Shown: positions 5,688 through 12,126 of the stretch, piece by piece
How positions within the stretch are numbered: position 1 is the first letter of the stretch
How the letters are laid out: every line of letters starts with the position of its first letter
DNA from: an uncultured Chloroflexota bacterium
Lineage (GTDB): Bacteria > Chloroflexota > Limnocylindria > Limnocylindrales > Limnocylindraceae
Direction of reading: 5' to 3'
DNA: 12,793 nucleotides
NCBI GenBank assembly: GCA_903938075.1
Contig: CAJABS010000027.1
Span: forward strand, 1 to 12,793
The notes under the pieces: model-generated
The model's database searches: none
Told to the model about the DNA's origin: nothing
The model's input: only the letters and a program-made list of their open reading frames with translations
Translations under genes and position numbers: made by a program

Positions 5688-6944
5688 TTAGCCCTCAAAG
5701 ACCGTGCGTGCCTCGCGGAGGCCCACGAAGAGTGCATCGAGGTCTTCGTGTGTGGTGTACGGGGCAACGCTCACGCGCGCCGAAGAGCTGAGCTCTAGCT
5801 GCTCGTGCAGTGGCTGCGCGCAGTGGAAGCCGGCGCGAATGGCCACACCGCGGCGATCAAGGATCTCGGCCAGGTCATGGGCATGGATTAGGTCGCTCGA
5901 GAAGGCGACCACGCCAGCGCGCTGGGTGCGGTCGCGCGGGCCAAGGATTCGAGCGTCGGGGAGCACCTCAGGGAGCTCGCGAATCACCCGCTCGATCATG
6001 AGCGCCTCGTGGGCGTGGATCTGCTCTCGGCCGAACTCGTCGAGCAAGTCGCAGGCGGCGGCGAGGGCCACGGCGCCCGATGCGTCTGGGGTGCCGGCCT
6101 CAAATCGCTGGGTTCCGGTCGTGAAGTCGGCGTCGCGAAGTCGCACGCTGTGGATCATGTCGCCGCCCGTCTCGATCGGCGCCATCGCGTCGAGCAGATC
6201 GGCGCGCGCCCAGAGCCCGCCGCCCGCATAAAGGCCGCCCATCTTGTGGGCGCTGAAGGCGTAGAAGTCGGCGCCAGTGTCGGGAATGGAGACGGGCATG
6301 TTGGCGACCGCCTGGCAGCCATCCACAGATACCAGCGCACCAACGGCGTGCGCGGCGGCGGTGATCTCTTTCAGTGGCGCAATGGAACCGAGCACGTTGG
6401 AGACGTGTGCGATCGCGACCATCTTCGGCTTCAGTTTCATGAGTGTGTCGAGTCGATCCCAGAGAATCTCACCCGTGACGTCGTCTACCGGAATGAACTC
6501 AAGATCGGCATCCATCTCGCGCGTGATCTGCTGCCACGGAATGAGGTTGGCGTGATGTTCAGCTTCAGTGACGAGCACCACATCACCACGGCGCAAGTTC
6601 GCCTTCCCCCACGATCGCGCGACCAGGTTCAGCGCTTCGGTGGCACTGCCGAGCATGACGAGTTCGGCTGCAGGAACGTTGAGATACGTAGCGATGCGTG
6701 CGCGCGCCGCCTCATACCCATCGGTGGCCATCTGCGCCAGCGTGTACGCGCCGCGATGTGGGTTTGCATTCGCGGTGAAGAGGAATTTCGACACCGCATC
6801 AACAACACGCTGTGGTCGCTGTGCCGTTGCGGCACTGTCGAGGTAGTGCAGCGGCCGGCCACCCGGTTGCGTCTTGAAGATTGGATATTCGGCGCGAACC
6901 TTTACGGGATCGAGTGTGCCGTCAGCGTTATGCCAAGCGCCCAT
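5688..6944 (-). CDS. sufS: SufS-type cysteine desulfurase
   Basis: A class V aminotransferase-fold PLP enzyme of 418 residues that removes sulfur from L-cysteine, leaving alanine and an enzyme persulfide for Fe-S assembly. Visible active-site elements: EAEHHANL (127-134, His130 stacking on PLP), SVDGCQ (206-211, Asp208), FSAHK (230-234, Lys234 Schiff base) and RAGFHCAQPLH (370-380, catalytic Cys375). The length fits group II (SufS) desulfurases. The reading frame stays open upstream to 7091, but that part overlaps sufC and is not SufS-like. I start at the ATG at 6944, where the conserved region begins, 22 bp after the sufC stop; a GGAGGG lies 13 nt upstream, a little far. sufB and sufD, which often lie between sufC and sufS, are missing. 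Confidence 0.93.
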   Translation of the reverse strand: MGAWHNADGTLDPVKVRAEYPIFKTQPGGRPLHYLDSAATAQRPQRVVDAVSKFLFTANANPHRGAYTLAQMATDGYEAARARIATYLNVPAAELVMLGSATEALNLVARSWGKANLRRGDVVLVTEAEHHANLIPWQQITREMDADLEFIPVDDVTGEILWDRLDTLMKLKPKMVAIAHVSNVLGSIAPLKEITAAAHAVGALVSVDGCQAVANMPVSIPDTGADFYAFSAHKMGGLYAGGGLWARADLLDAMAPIETGGDMIHSVRLRDADFTTGTQRFEAGTPDASGAVALAAACDLLDEFGREQIHAHEALMIERVIRELPEVLPDARILGPRDRTQRAGVVAFSSDLIHAHDLAEILDRRGVAIRAGFHCAQPLHEQLELSSSARVSVAPYTTHEDLDALFVGLREARTVFEG

Positions 6945-6966
6945 CTCTCGAACCAATCCCTCCGCG

Positions 6967-7830
6967 CTACGCCGACGGAGCTGGTGCAGCGGTTGGCGTT
7001 GCCGCCTCGTCTGCGGTTGGGTTGATGCCGTTCTCGGCAAGGATCGGCGCGTACCCTTCGCGCTCCAAGCGGTGCGCAAGGTCTGGACCACCCGACGCTA
7101 CGATGCGACCGCGCGCGAGCACGTGCACGAACTGTGGCTTCAAGTAATCAAGGAGCCGCTGATAGTGCGTGATCACCAGCACGCCGAGTTCTGGCGAGAG
7201 CATCGTGTTCACACCCTCAGCAACAATGCGCAGCGCGTCAATGTCGAGGCCGGAGTCGGTCTCGTCGAGGATTGCCATCTCTGGCTTCAGCAGCGCCATC
7301 TGCAGCATCTCAAGGCGCTTCTTCTCACCGCCCGAGAATCCATCATTCACGTAGCGCGTCATGAACGCCTCGTCCATCTTCAGTTGCGTGAGCTTCTCCT
7401 TGACGAGCTTGCGGAACTCGCCCATCGTCATACCGCCCTTCACTGGGTCCGACGGGTCGAACTCAGGATCGCGCACCAGACCGGAGCGACGCGCGTTCAT
7501 TGCGGTGCGCAAGAAGCTCGCAACGGAGAGACCCGGAATCGAGGTTGGATACTGGAAGGCGAGGAAGAGTCCGAGTCGCGCGCGCTGATCGGCGCTGTAC
7601 TCCATCAGATCTTCGCCCTTCCACAGCACGCTCCCCGAAACGATCTGATAGCTCGGGTGGCCCATCAGCGCGTAGCTGAGGGTCGTCTTGCCGGAGCCGT
7701 TCGGTCCCATGATTGCGTGCACTTCGCCCGGCTTGATCGTGAGCGAGATCCCCTGAAGGATGTGCTTGCTTGGGTCGCTCGACGGTGCGACGACGAGATC
7801 CTTGATGACCAGATAGGCGTTCTCACTCAT
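6967..7830 (-). CDS. sufC: Fe-S assembly ATPase SufC
   Basis: A 287-residue soluble ABC-type ATPase. Walker A GPNGSGKT (42-49), Q-loop Gln93, the SufC-typical FSGGEKKR signature (165-172), Walker B MAILDE (185-190), D-loop SGLD (193-196) and H-loop His222 are all present. SufC normally forms the SufBC2D scaffold complex, and its ATP hydrolysis drives cluster formation there. The last 18 or so residues are a Pro/Ala-rich tail beyond the usual end of the family. The ATG has GAGGAG six bases upstream and follows the Rrf2-type regulator by 16 bp. No sufB or sufD follows, so its partners must be encoded elsewhere or it works differently. Confidence 0.95.
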   Translation of the reverse strand: MSENAYLVIKDLVVAPSSDPSKHILQGISLTIKPGEVHAIMGPNGSGKTTLSYALMGHPSYQIVSGSVLWKGEDLMEYSADQRARLGLFLAFQYPTSIPGLSVASFLRTAMNARRSGLVRDPEFDPSDPVKGGMTMGEFRKLVKEKLTQLKMDEAFMTRYVNDGFSGGEKKRLEMLQMALLKPEMAILDETDSGLDIDALRIVAEGVNTMLSPELGVLVITHYQRLLDYLKPQFVHVLARGRIVASGGPDLAHRLEREGYAPILAENGINPTADEAATPTAAPAPSA

Positions 7831-7846
7831 GTGCGTCTCCTCTCAC

Positions 7847-8338
7847 TCAGTGCTTGGTTGGACTACTCAGGGCGATTGGTGAACCCGGCTTGGCAAGATC
7901 GGCGAGGGTAAATGAATCAAGCGCCTCGTTGACCGAGTCGCGCACGCGGCTCCAGAGCTGCGTCACGGTGCAGTTGCCGGCACGATTGCAGGGGCTCCCC
8001 TCTTCGGCGAGGCAGGCCATCGGCACGATGGGGCCTTCAAGCGCCTTAAGAATTGCACCCATGCGCACCTCGTTCGCCGGTCGGGCGAGGCGGTAGCCGC
8101 CGTGCGCGCCGCGCTGGCTGTCGATGATGCCCGCGTCGCGCAGGCCACCAATGATCTGCTCGAGGTAGGCGCGTGGCAGGTCTTCCTGCTCGGCGATGTC
8201 GGTCAGCGAGACAGGCTCGCCGTGATCCATGCGGGCAAGGGCCACCATGAAGCGCACCCCGTACTCACCGCGCGTGCTGAACGCGACGGCGCCGCTGCCG
8301 TGCAGGCCGCGGGTGACAGGTTCCTGGTGGTCGTTCAA
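7847..8338 (-). CDS. Rrf2-family Fe-S transcription regulator of the suf operon
   Basis: A 163-residue Rrf2/IscR-like regulator. The winged-helix region spans about 20-90 (STRGEYGVRFMVALA, then the recognition stretch LPRAYLEQIIGGLRDAGIIDSQRG and the wing GAHGGYRLARP). Three Cys follow (109, 117 and 123; pattern Cys-x7-Cys-x5-Cys), as in regulators that hold an iron-sulfur cluster. Being first in the suf operon, it most likely senses Fe-S status and controls this operon and itself. The start is TTG at 8338, chosen because AGGAGG lies five bases upstream; no ATG is in frame before the conserved region. It is an equivalent of IscR or SufR, but the exact orthology is not settled. Confidence 0.9.
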   Translation of the reverse strand: MNDHQEPVTRGLHGSGAVAFSTRGEYGVRFMVALARMDHGEPVSLTDIAEQEDLPRAYLEQIIGGLRDAGIIDSQRGAHGGYRLARPANEVRMGAILKALEGPIVPMACLAEEGSPCNRAGNCTVTQLWSRVRDSVNEALDSFTLADLAKPGSPIALSSPTKH

Positions 8339-8360
8339 TGAGCCTCCTGAGGGGGGATTT

Positions 8361-8377
8361 CTGACACGTTTTGTCGG
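8361..8377. promoter_or_regulatory. Candidate operator for the Rrf2-type regulator
   Basis: CTGACACGTTTTGTCGG is an imperfect palindrome (GACA-N5-TGTC core with matching outer C and G) in the 60-bp divergent region between the rrf2-type gene and the GNAT gene. A TAATCT -10-like box for the minus strand lies next to it (8388-8383), so a bound regulator would block initiation. Autoregulation is typical of Rrf2 proteins; the site itself is an inference. Confidence 0.35.
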
Positions 8378-8386
8378 AGTTCAGAT

Positions 8387-8392
8387 TACCCT
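8387..8392 (+). promoter_or_regulatory. Candidate -10 box of a leaderless GNAT transcript
   Basis: TACCCT ends six bases before the ATG at 8399, and there is no Shine-Dalgarno. The same hexamer stands seven bases before the ATG of the gene at 10638-11120. Confidence 0.3.
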
Positions 8393-8398
8393 ATCCCT

Positions 8399-9421
8399 AT
8401 GACCCGAAGCCTTGAACGACTGATCCGCCTCTCGAACGCCCTCCCTGCGGGATTTACGGCGCACCCCTGCGACGTTGAGCGTGATGTTGCGGAGCTCACC
8501 ACCCTGACCAACGAGAACTACCACGCGGTGGGGTACCCGCTGTTGTACAGCGAGGGCGACATGCGCGAAGGACTCACCGCCTTTGGGATCGATGCCGCCA
8601 ACAGCGCGATCGTCGTTCGTGCGTCAACCGGAGTGATCGCCGGATGGGCTTGGGCGATCGCCGACACGGATTCAGAGAAGCCACGCGCCTACCTTGATGG
8701 GGGCGTCCACCCACTCTTCCATGGCATTGGGCTCGGGCGCGCCCTTCTTGAATGGTCGCGAGATCGTGCCGAAGAGCTCCTCGCCCCGTTCCCTGGCGCA
8801 ACCATCCAGGCCCACTGCGTTGAGCTTGACCAGCGCGCGCAACGACTCTATGTGGCCGCCGGCATGCGACCGATCCGCTACTACTCCGACATGCTGCTGC
8901 GCTTCGCCGACCGCCCAACGAGCAGCAAACTCAGCGATGCACCGATCCCTGCTGGCTACCAATCACTGGCAATCGCCGACGTTGACCTTGAAGTACTGCG
9001 CGTGCTGAAGAATCGCTGCTTCGCCGATCACTGGGGGAGCGCACCTATGTCGCCCATCGAGTGGCAGGAGTACCTCACGGCAGAGTCAATGCGGCCGGCG
9101 CTCGGCGAGGTGATCGCCGACATGAACGGTGAGCTAGTGGCCTACCAGCTTACGAGCGCATTCCCACAAGACACCGACACCGTTGGGCACGTGCTCTGGG
9201 TTCAGAATCTTGGGGTGCATCGCGAGCATCGCAATCGGGGCCTGGCACGACTCTTGCTTGAGCGTCACCTGATTCGCGCACAGGCAGATGGCTACGAGGG
9301 ATCAATGTTGGGTGTGGATGCCGAGTCGTTAACTGGCGCAAACAAACTGTATGAGAGCGTTGGGTATCGGCACTCTTCAGCGGGTGTGCGCTACATCCTT
9401 GGCGACGCGGAGTTCTCCTAG
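8399..9421 (+). CDS. Tandem-GNAT N-acetyltransferase (MshD-like architecture)
   Basis: A 340-residue protein with two GNAT domains. The first (about 1-170) has the acetyl-CoA pyrophosphate-binding motif GVHPLFHGIGLGRALLEW (102-119), and the second (about 185-337) has GVHREHRNRGLARLLLER (272-289). Each domain ends with the GNAT-typical Tyr-containing LYxxxGM/Y strand (150-156 and 318-323). The two-domain layout and size resemble mycothiol synthase MshD and related proteins, but the substrate cannot be told from sequence. It is probably cytoplasmic and soluble. It is divergent from the suf operon regulator and converges with the PduO gene across 7 bp. The ATG has no Shine-Dalgarno, and a TACCCT box six bases upstream suggests a leaderless message. 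A role in antibiotic or amino-sugar acetylation is equally possible. Confidence 0.85.
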   Translation: MTRSLERLIRLSNALPAGFTAHPCDVERDVAELTTLTNENYHAVGYPLLYSEGDMREGLTAFGIDAANSAIVVRASTGVIAGWAWAIADTDSEKPRAYLDGGVHPLFHGIGLGRALLEWSRDRAEELLAPFPGATIQAHCVELDQRAQRLYVAAGMRPIRYYSDMLLRFADRPTSSKLSDAPIPAGYQSLAIADVDLEVLRVLKNRCFADHWGSAPMSPIEWQEYLTAESMRPALGEVIADMNGELVAYQLTSAFPQDTDTVGHVLWVQNLGVHREHRNRGLARLLLERHLIRAQADGYEGSMLGVDAESLTGANKLYESVGYRHSSAGVRYILGDAEFS

Positions 9422-9428
9422 CAGTTCG

Positions 9429-10046
9429 CTAGTCGCGTACTGGCGTCTGCGAAACGGAGCGCGTTGCCGAAGCTTCGAGCTTCTCCGCCTGACGTGCGAG
9501 CAGCCAGAGCAGATCGGCGAGGCGATTCAAATACGCCAACAGGTGTTCACCTGGCAGAAGACCTTCGCGGCCGAGCGTGACGCACCAGCGCTCAGCACGG
9601 CGAATGATGGTGCGGGCAAGCTCGATGGCCGACGAAGCCTTGCTCGAACCTGGAATCACGAAGTCCTTCGGGAACTCGATCACCGCTTCGGTTGCGGCGA
9701 GAAGCGCGTTGATGCGCGCCAACATCTTTGGCGACACCTTGGTGCGCCCCTCTTCGAGACGGTTCCATGCGTCGGGGTTCGTGGCGAGTTCGGCGCCAAT
9801 CACAAAGAGGTCGCGCTGGATCGAGAGGATGGTTTCGTCGAGTTCGGCGATCCCCTCGCCGGTGAGGCCGATCAGTTCGGCGCGCGCCATGCCGAGGGCA
9901 GCCGTCGCTTCGTCGACAGTGCCGTACGCCTCGGTGCGCACATCGTCTTTTGAAATTCGATCGCCACCAAAGAGAAGGCCAGTGGTGCCAGCATCGCCCT
10001 TACCGGTGGCGACCTTGCTTGGTGGCAACTTCAGTTCGTCGCTCAC
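9429..10046 (-). CDS. pduO: Cob(I)alamin adenosyltransferase, PduO type
   Basis: A 205-residue helical-bundle enzyme that transfers the adenosyl group from ATP to cob(I)alamin, making adenosylcobalamin. The ATP-binding N-terminal motif TGKGDAGTTGLL (14-25), EAYGTVDE (39-46), SIQRDLFVIGAELA (75-88), ARTIIRRAERW (144-154) and YLNRLADLLW (172-181) are all typical of the PduO/MMAB family. The start is GTG at 10046, overlapping the stop of the MIP18-like gene by 4 nt (GTGA), so it is translated by coupling; no independent Shine-Dalgarno is seen. It ends the run of genes that begins with kamA, which suggests that it supplies cofactor to a B12-dependent enzyme of the same pathway. General B12 supply, for example to methylmalonyl-CoA mutase, is the alternative. 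Confidence 0.94.
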   Translation of the reverse strand: MSDELKLPPSKVATGKGDAGTTGLLFGGDRISKDDVRTEAYGTVDEATAALGMARAELIGLTGEGIAELDETILSIQRDLFVIGAELATNPDAWNRLEEGRTKVSPKMLARINALLAATEAVIEFPKDFVIPGSSKASSAIELARTIIRRAERWCVTLGREGLLPGEHLLAYLNRLADLLWLLARQAEKLEASATRSVSQTPVRD

Positions 10047-10363
10047 CAGGCGAGACCCGCATCTTTCGGATCCCAGCGCTCGGCAAGCAGGGTGACCTTC
10101 ACCGGATGTTCGAGCACCGATTCGGCCGCCTCTTTCACCTGCGCAAGCATCGAGCCTGCGTATGGGCAGAAGGGCGTGGTCAAGATCATCTTCACTTCGG
10201 ATTCGGTCTCGCCAACGAGCACCTGGCGAATGAGTGCAAGTTCCACCACATTCATGCCGATCTCGGGGTCAACAACCGAACGAAGCGCATCAAGAATGGC
10301 GAGTTCGGTAGCGCGCTTCTGCGCGTCAAACGGCGTGACCGCGGCGAGCGTCTCTTCGGTCAC
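10043..10363 (-). CDS. MIP18/DUF59-family iron-sulfur assembly protein
   Basis: A 106-residue single-domain protein of the MIP18 (DUF59, SufT/PaaD-like) family: VDPEIGMNVVELALI (31-45), TTPFCPYAG (62-70, containing the conserved Cys66 after the Thr), and ERWDP (95-99) near the end. Relatives assist maturation of Fe-S proteins or carry iron-sulfur clusters. Start is GTG at 10363, overlapping the DUF433 stop by 4 nt; the end overlaps the PduO start in the same way. Its presence in the kamA run suggests help with the KamA [4Fe-4S] cluster. It could also serve as the SufT-like factor missing from the suf operon 2 kb away. Confidence 0.88.
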   Translation of the reverse strand: MTEETLAAVTPFDAQKRATELAILDALRSVVDPEIGMNVVELALIRQVLVGETESEVKMILTTPFCPYAGSMLAQVKEAAESVLEHPVKVTLLAERWDPKDAGLAW

Positions 10364-10635
10364 GCGAGGGCCAACTCTGCGGGCGTAAGGCCTGGCCCCT
10401 TGAGTGCGCCGTTCGCGTCGAAGAATTCGGCGTAGTGCTCGCGGTTTGCTGCAGCGAATTCGTACGCACGCGCAATGCCAACGATGCGCAACTCAGGCAT
10501 CTCCTTTAGCAGTCGTGCGCCGTCGAACCCTTCGGCGCGCAGCTCAAGCAGTCGACGCACAGTGAGGCGCGTGCCATACAAGAATGGTTCGCCGTTCATC
10601 ACGAGCGGATCGGTGTGCACCCACTTGATGGTCAT
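10360..10635 (-). CDS. DUF433-family small protein
   Basis: A 91-residue protein with the DUF433 pattern: a short N-terminal strand, GEPFLYGTRLTV (15-26, family form G-x-P-x-x-x-GTR-x-x-V), then a helical part (LLELRAEGF, RLLKEMPELR, VGIARAYEFAAANREHY). DUF433 proteins often act as antitoxins or as small DNA-binding parts of toxin-antitoxin pairs. Here no PIN-domain or other toxin gene is adjacent. It lies two bases after the stop of the unknown gene upstream, with AAGGGAG as ribosome-binding site, and overlaps the next gene by 4 nt, so it is a fixed part of the operon. A regulatory or structural role within the pathway is possible. Confidence 0.7.
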   Translation of the reverse strand: MTIKWVHTDPLVMNGEPFLYGTRLTVRRLLELRAEGFDGARLLKEMPELRIVGIARAYEFAAANREHYAEFFDANGALKGPGLTPAELALA

Positions 10636-10637
10636 GG

Positions 10638-11120
10638 TTAGGCTCCCTTGTAAATGGCGGCGAGGATGCGGTTGCGCTTGCGCGTGTCACCACCGAGGCG
10701 GCGGTGCCACTTGAGTACGGCGATCCCTTCGAGGAGTGCACGGTCGGCGAACGCTGCGGCCTCGCCTGAGAGCACGGTAGCTACGGCGATGCGCAGGCCT
10801 TCGTAGAGATCAGTGACGTCGTCCATGGAGATGCGGCGGCGGCGCCAGGTTGGCGTGCCGTGTTCGGTGAAGCTCTTCAGCGGGGTGATGCTGCCGGAGG
10901 CGACGCTCTCGGCGAGCTTCTCGAGCACCACCTGGCCATCACGCATCAGGTGGCGCAGGCCGATGTCGCCGACGCGGTCGCGAAGTTCAGGATTGCGCTC
11001 AACAGCGGCCACGATGGCGCGGCCGGCGAGCTGCTCCCACTGGGTGGTAAGTTGCGCCACGGCGCTCGGGAATCCGGCGGTTCGGTTGAGGGGACGGGCG
11101 CCGTGCAGTGGGTGACTCAT
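10638..11120 (-). CDS. Unknown helical protein in the kamA gene run
   Basis: A 160-residue protein I do not recognise with confidence. It appears all-helical, with a central segment LRHLMRDGQVVLEKLAESV (55-73), then a basic TPTWRRRRISMDDV (89-102) leading into DLYEGLRIAVATVL (104-117). The order of an Arg-rich motif, Asp-Asp and a Tyr-x-x-Leu-Arg helix recalls the RsbRD N-terminal sensor domain, but the resemblance is weak and rests on memory. No membrane segment or signal peptide is seen. The ATG has no Shine-Dalgarno; TACCCT seven bases upstream suggests that a promoter starts here, after a 38-bp gap from the previous gene. It is followed by the DUF433 gene after two bases. Confidence 0.7.
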   Translation of the reverse strand: MSHPLHGARPLNRTAGFPSAVAQLTTQWEQLAGRAIVAAVERNPELRDRVGDIGLRHLMRDGQVVLEKLAESVASGSITPLKSFTEHGTPTWRRRRISMDDVTDLYEGLRIAVATVLSGEAAAFADRALLEGIAVLKWHRRLGGDTRKRNRILAAIYKGA

Positions 11121-11127
11121 GTGCGTA

Positions 11128-11133
11128 AGGGTA
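11128..11133 (-). promoter_or_regulatory. Candidate -10 box inside the kamA gene run
   Basis: On the minus strand TACCCT ends seven bases before the ATG at 11120, with no Shine-Dalgarno between. The 38-bp gap here is the largest in the run, so an internal, leaderless promoter for the last four genes is plausible. No -35 element is visible. Confidence 0.3.
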
Positions 11134-11158
11134 CCATCGCGCCCCGCAAGGGAGCCCG

Positions 11159-11671
11159 CTACCAGAGGTCGTCGCCCTCGCCCTTTACCGGCGTTCGCGT
11201 GCGATTCAGGGCGTGGTCTTCATGCTCGCTCGCCGCCTTGCGCGCCGCGTCGATCGCCGCCTGCAGCGCACCCGTGCCGCCCGTCAAACCGTGCGGTGCC
11301 TCGAACAGGTGGTCGGGGAGCCCCGCCTTCTCGTCGCGCGCGCGGCCCTTCGTTTCGCCAAGGAAGGGCATACCGAGTCGCTCGACCGCGTCGAGTGAGG
11401 CGCGCAGCACAGCACCCTTGGCAGCGACCACCGCGCGCACCTCGTCGGCCTCCTCACCCTCGCTGATCTGTCGGCCCCGCAGCGGTTGGGCAATGCGTCC
11501 GACATCGAGCCAAGCCTGGTGGTAGCGATCCATCTGTCCCCACGCCGACGCCAGCAGTGCATCGCTTGCGGCAAGCCAGGTGTTCAGCGCCGCCCGCGAA
11601 GGAGCGCGCGCAATACGATCGCCCTGATCGATTAGGTCTTGTGTCTGACGAACGAGATCTTCGCGCTTCAT
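11159..11671 (-). CDS. Unknown 170-residue protein downstream of kamA
   Basis: I do not recognise this protein. Its first half is helical and Trp/Ala-rich (TWLAASDALL 31-40, SAWGQMDRYHQAWLDVGRI 42-60). It continues with a charged segment and helix (EGEEADEVRAVVAAKGAVLRAS, 71-92), then a Gly/Pro-containing region (LGETKGRARDEKAGLPDHLFEAP) and a polar C-terminus ending in Asp-Leu-Trp. No membrane helix, signal peptide or catalytic motif is evident. The ATG lies six bases after the stop of the preceding unknown gene with no clear ribosome-binding site, so coupling is likely. Its place between kamA and Fe-S/B12 genes suggests an accessory role in the same pathway. Confidence 0.65.
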   Translation of the reverse strand: MKREDLVRQTQDLIDQGDRIARAPSRAALNTWLAASDALLASAWGQMDRYHQAWLDVGRIAQPLRGRQISEGEEADEVRAVVAAKGAVLRASLDAVERLGMPFLGETKGRARDEKAGLPDHLFEAPHGLTGGTGALQAAIDAARKAASEHEDHALNRTRTPVKGEGDDLW

Positions 11672-11677
11672 GCGCGG

Positions 11678-12091
11678 TTAGCGATCGCCGGCGGCGCGGT
11701 CGTTCTTGGCGAAGGCCGTCAGTTCGGCGCGGCAGGACTCGTGTGCCTTGGCAACCTGGCGCTCGAGCCAGCCTGTCATGCGCGGTGAATCTTCGAGGGT
11801 GACCACGGGGCCCTGATCGCCATCTTCGACAATGAATCCGGTGGTGGTGCGGAAGTCGCTGAACCAGTTCGCCTGCAGCTGCAGCAGCTCGTCAGCCACC
11901 ACGCGACGCTCAAACAGCCAATCGAGGTGTGCAGCGTTCAGCGCGTCGGCGATGTCGGCGAGTCGCTCACGAACTCCACGGCCCCGACCCAGCATGAGTG
12001 TTGCAACGCGAACCGCGGTGAACGGCGAGCGCGCCTCGGCAATGACCGGCGGCCAAGGGAGCGGAAGTGTGGCGTTATCAGGCTTGCTCAT
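11678..12091 (-). CDS. Unknown 137-residue protein directly downstream of kamA
   Basis: I do not recognise this protein. It starts with a Pro/Trp-rich stretch (LPLPWPP, 9-15), then helices rich in Arg and Ala (AVRVATLMLGRGRGVRERLADIADAL, 26-51) and a Trp/Phe segment (LQANWFSDFRTTTGF, 72-86), and it ends with a charged helix (GWLERQVAKAHESCRAELTAF, 107-127). It has no membrane segment or signal peptide. The ATG at 12091 follows the kamA stop by 35 bp with no strong ribosome-binding site; GATACT seven bases upstream could be a weak -10 box for a leaderless message. The next gene starts six bases after its stop. Function is not inferable beyond membership in the kamA run. Confidence 0.65.
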   Translation of the reverse strand: MSKPDNATLPLPWPPVIAEARSPFTAVRVATLMLGRGRGVRERLADIADALNAAHLDWLFERRVVADELLQLQANWFSDFRTTTGFIVEDGDQGPVVTLEDSPRMTGWLERQVAKAHESCRAELTAFAKNDRAAGDR

Positions 12092-12126
12092 ACGGTCCAG
12101 TATCGCACCGTCGGAAGCGCGAAGAG

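Noticed and set aside
6945..7091. Upstream extension of sufS that would start at 7091 and overlap sufC
   Set aside because: The extra 49 residues are Arg/Gln-rich, unlike SufS, and are read from the end of sufC in another frame. The conserved SufS sequence begins just after the ATG at 6944.
6009..7911. Long open frames on the plus strand opposite sufS and sufC (6009-7025 and 6874-7911)
   Set aside because: They are antisense to well-supported genes, have no family motifs and Arg/His-rich composition typical of shadow frames in GC-rich DNA.
9418..9432. Small hairpin CTAGC-AGTTC-GCTAG over the converging stops of the GNAT and pduO genes, and a similar one at 2101-2113
   Set aside because: Both genes of each pair end in TAG, so three of the four or five base pairs are forced by the two stop codons. 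The remaining pairs are too few to call a terminator.
10860..11525. Plus-strand open frame of 221 codons opposite the 160- and 170-residue unknown genes
   Set aside because: Its translation is Arg/Ser/Pro-rich and low-complexity, with no start signal. The minus-strand frames fit the tight operon spacing and have normal protein composition.
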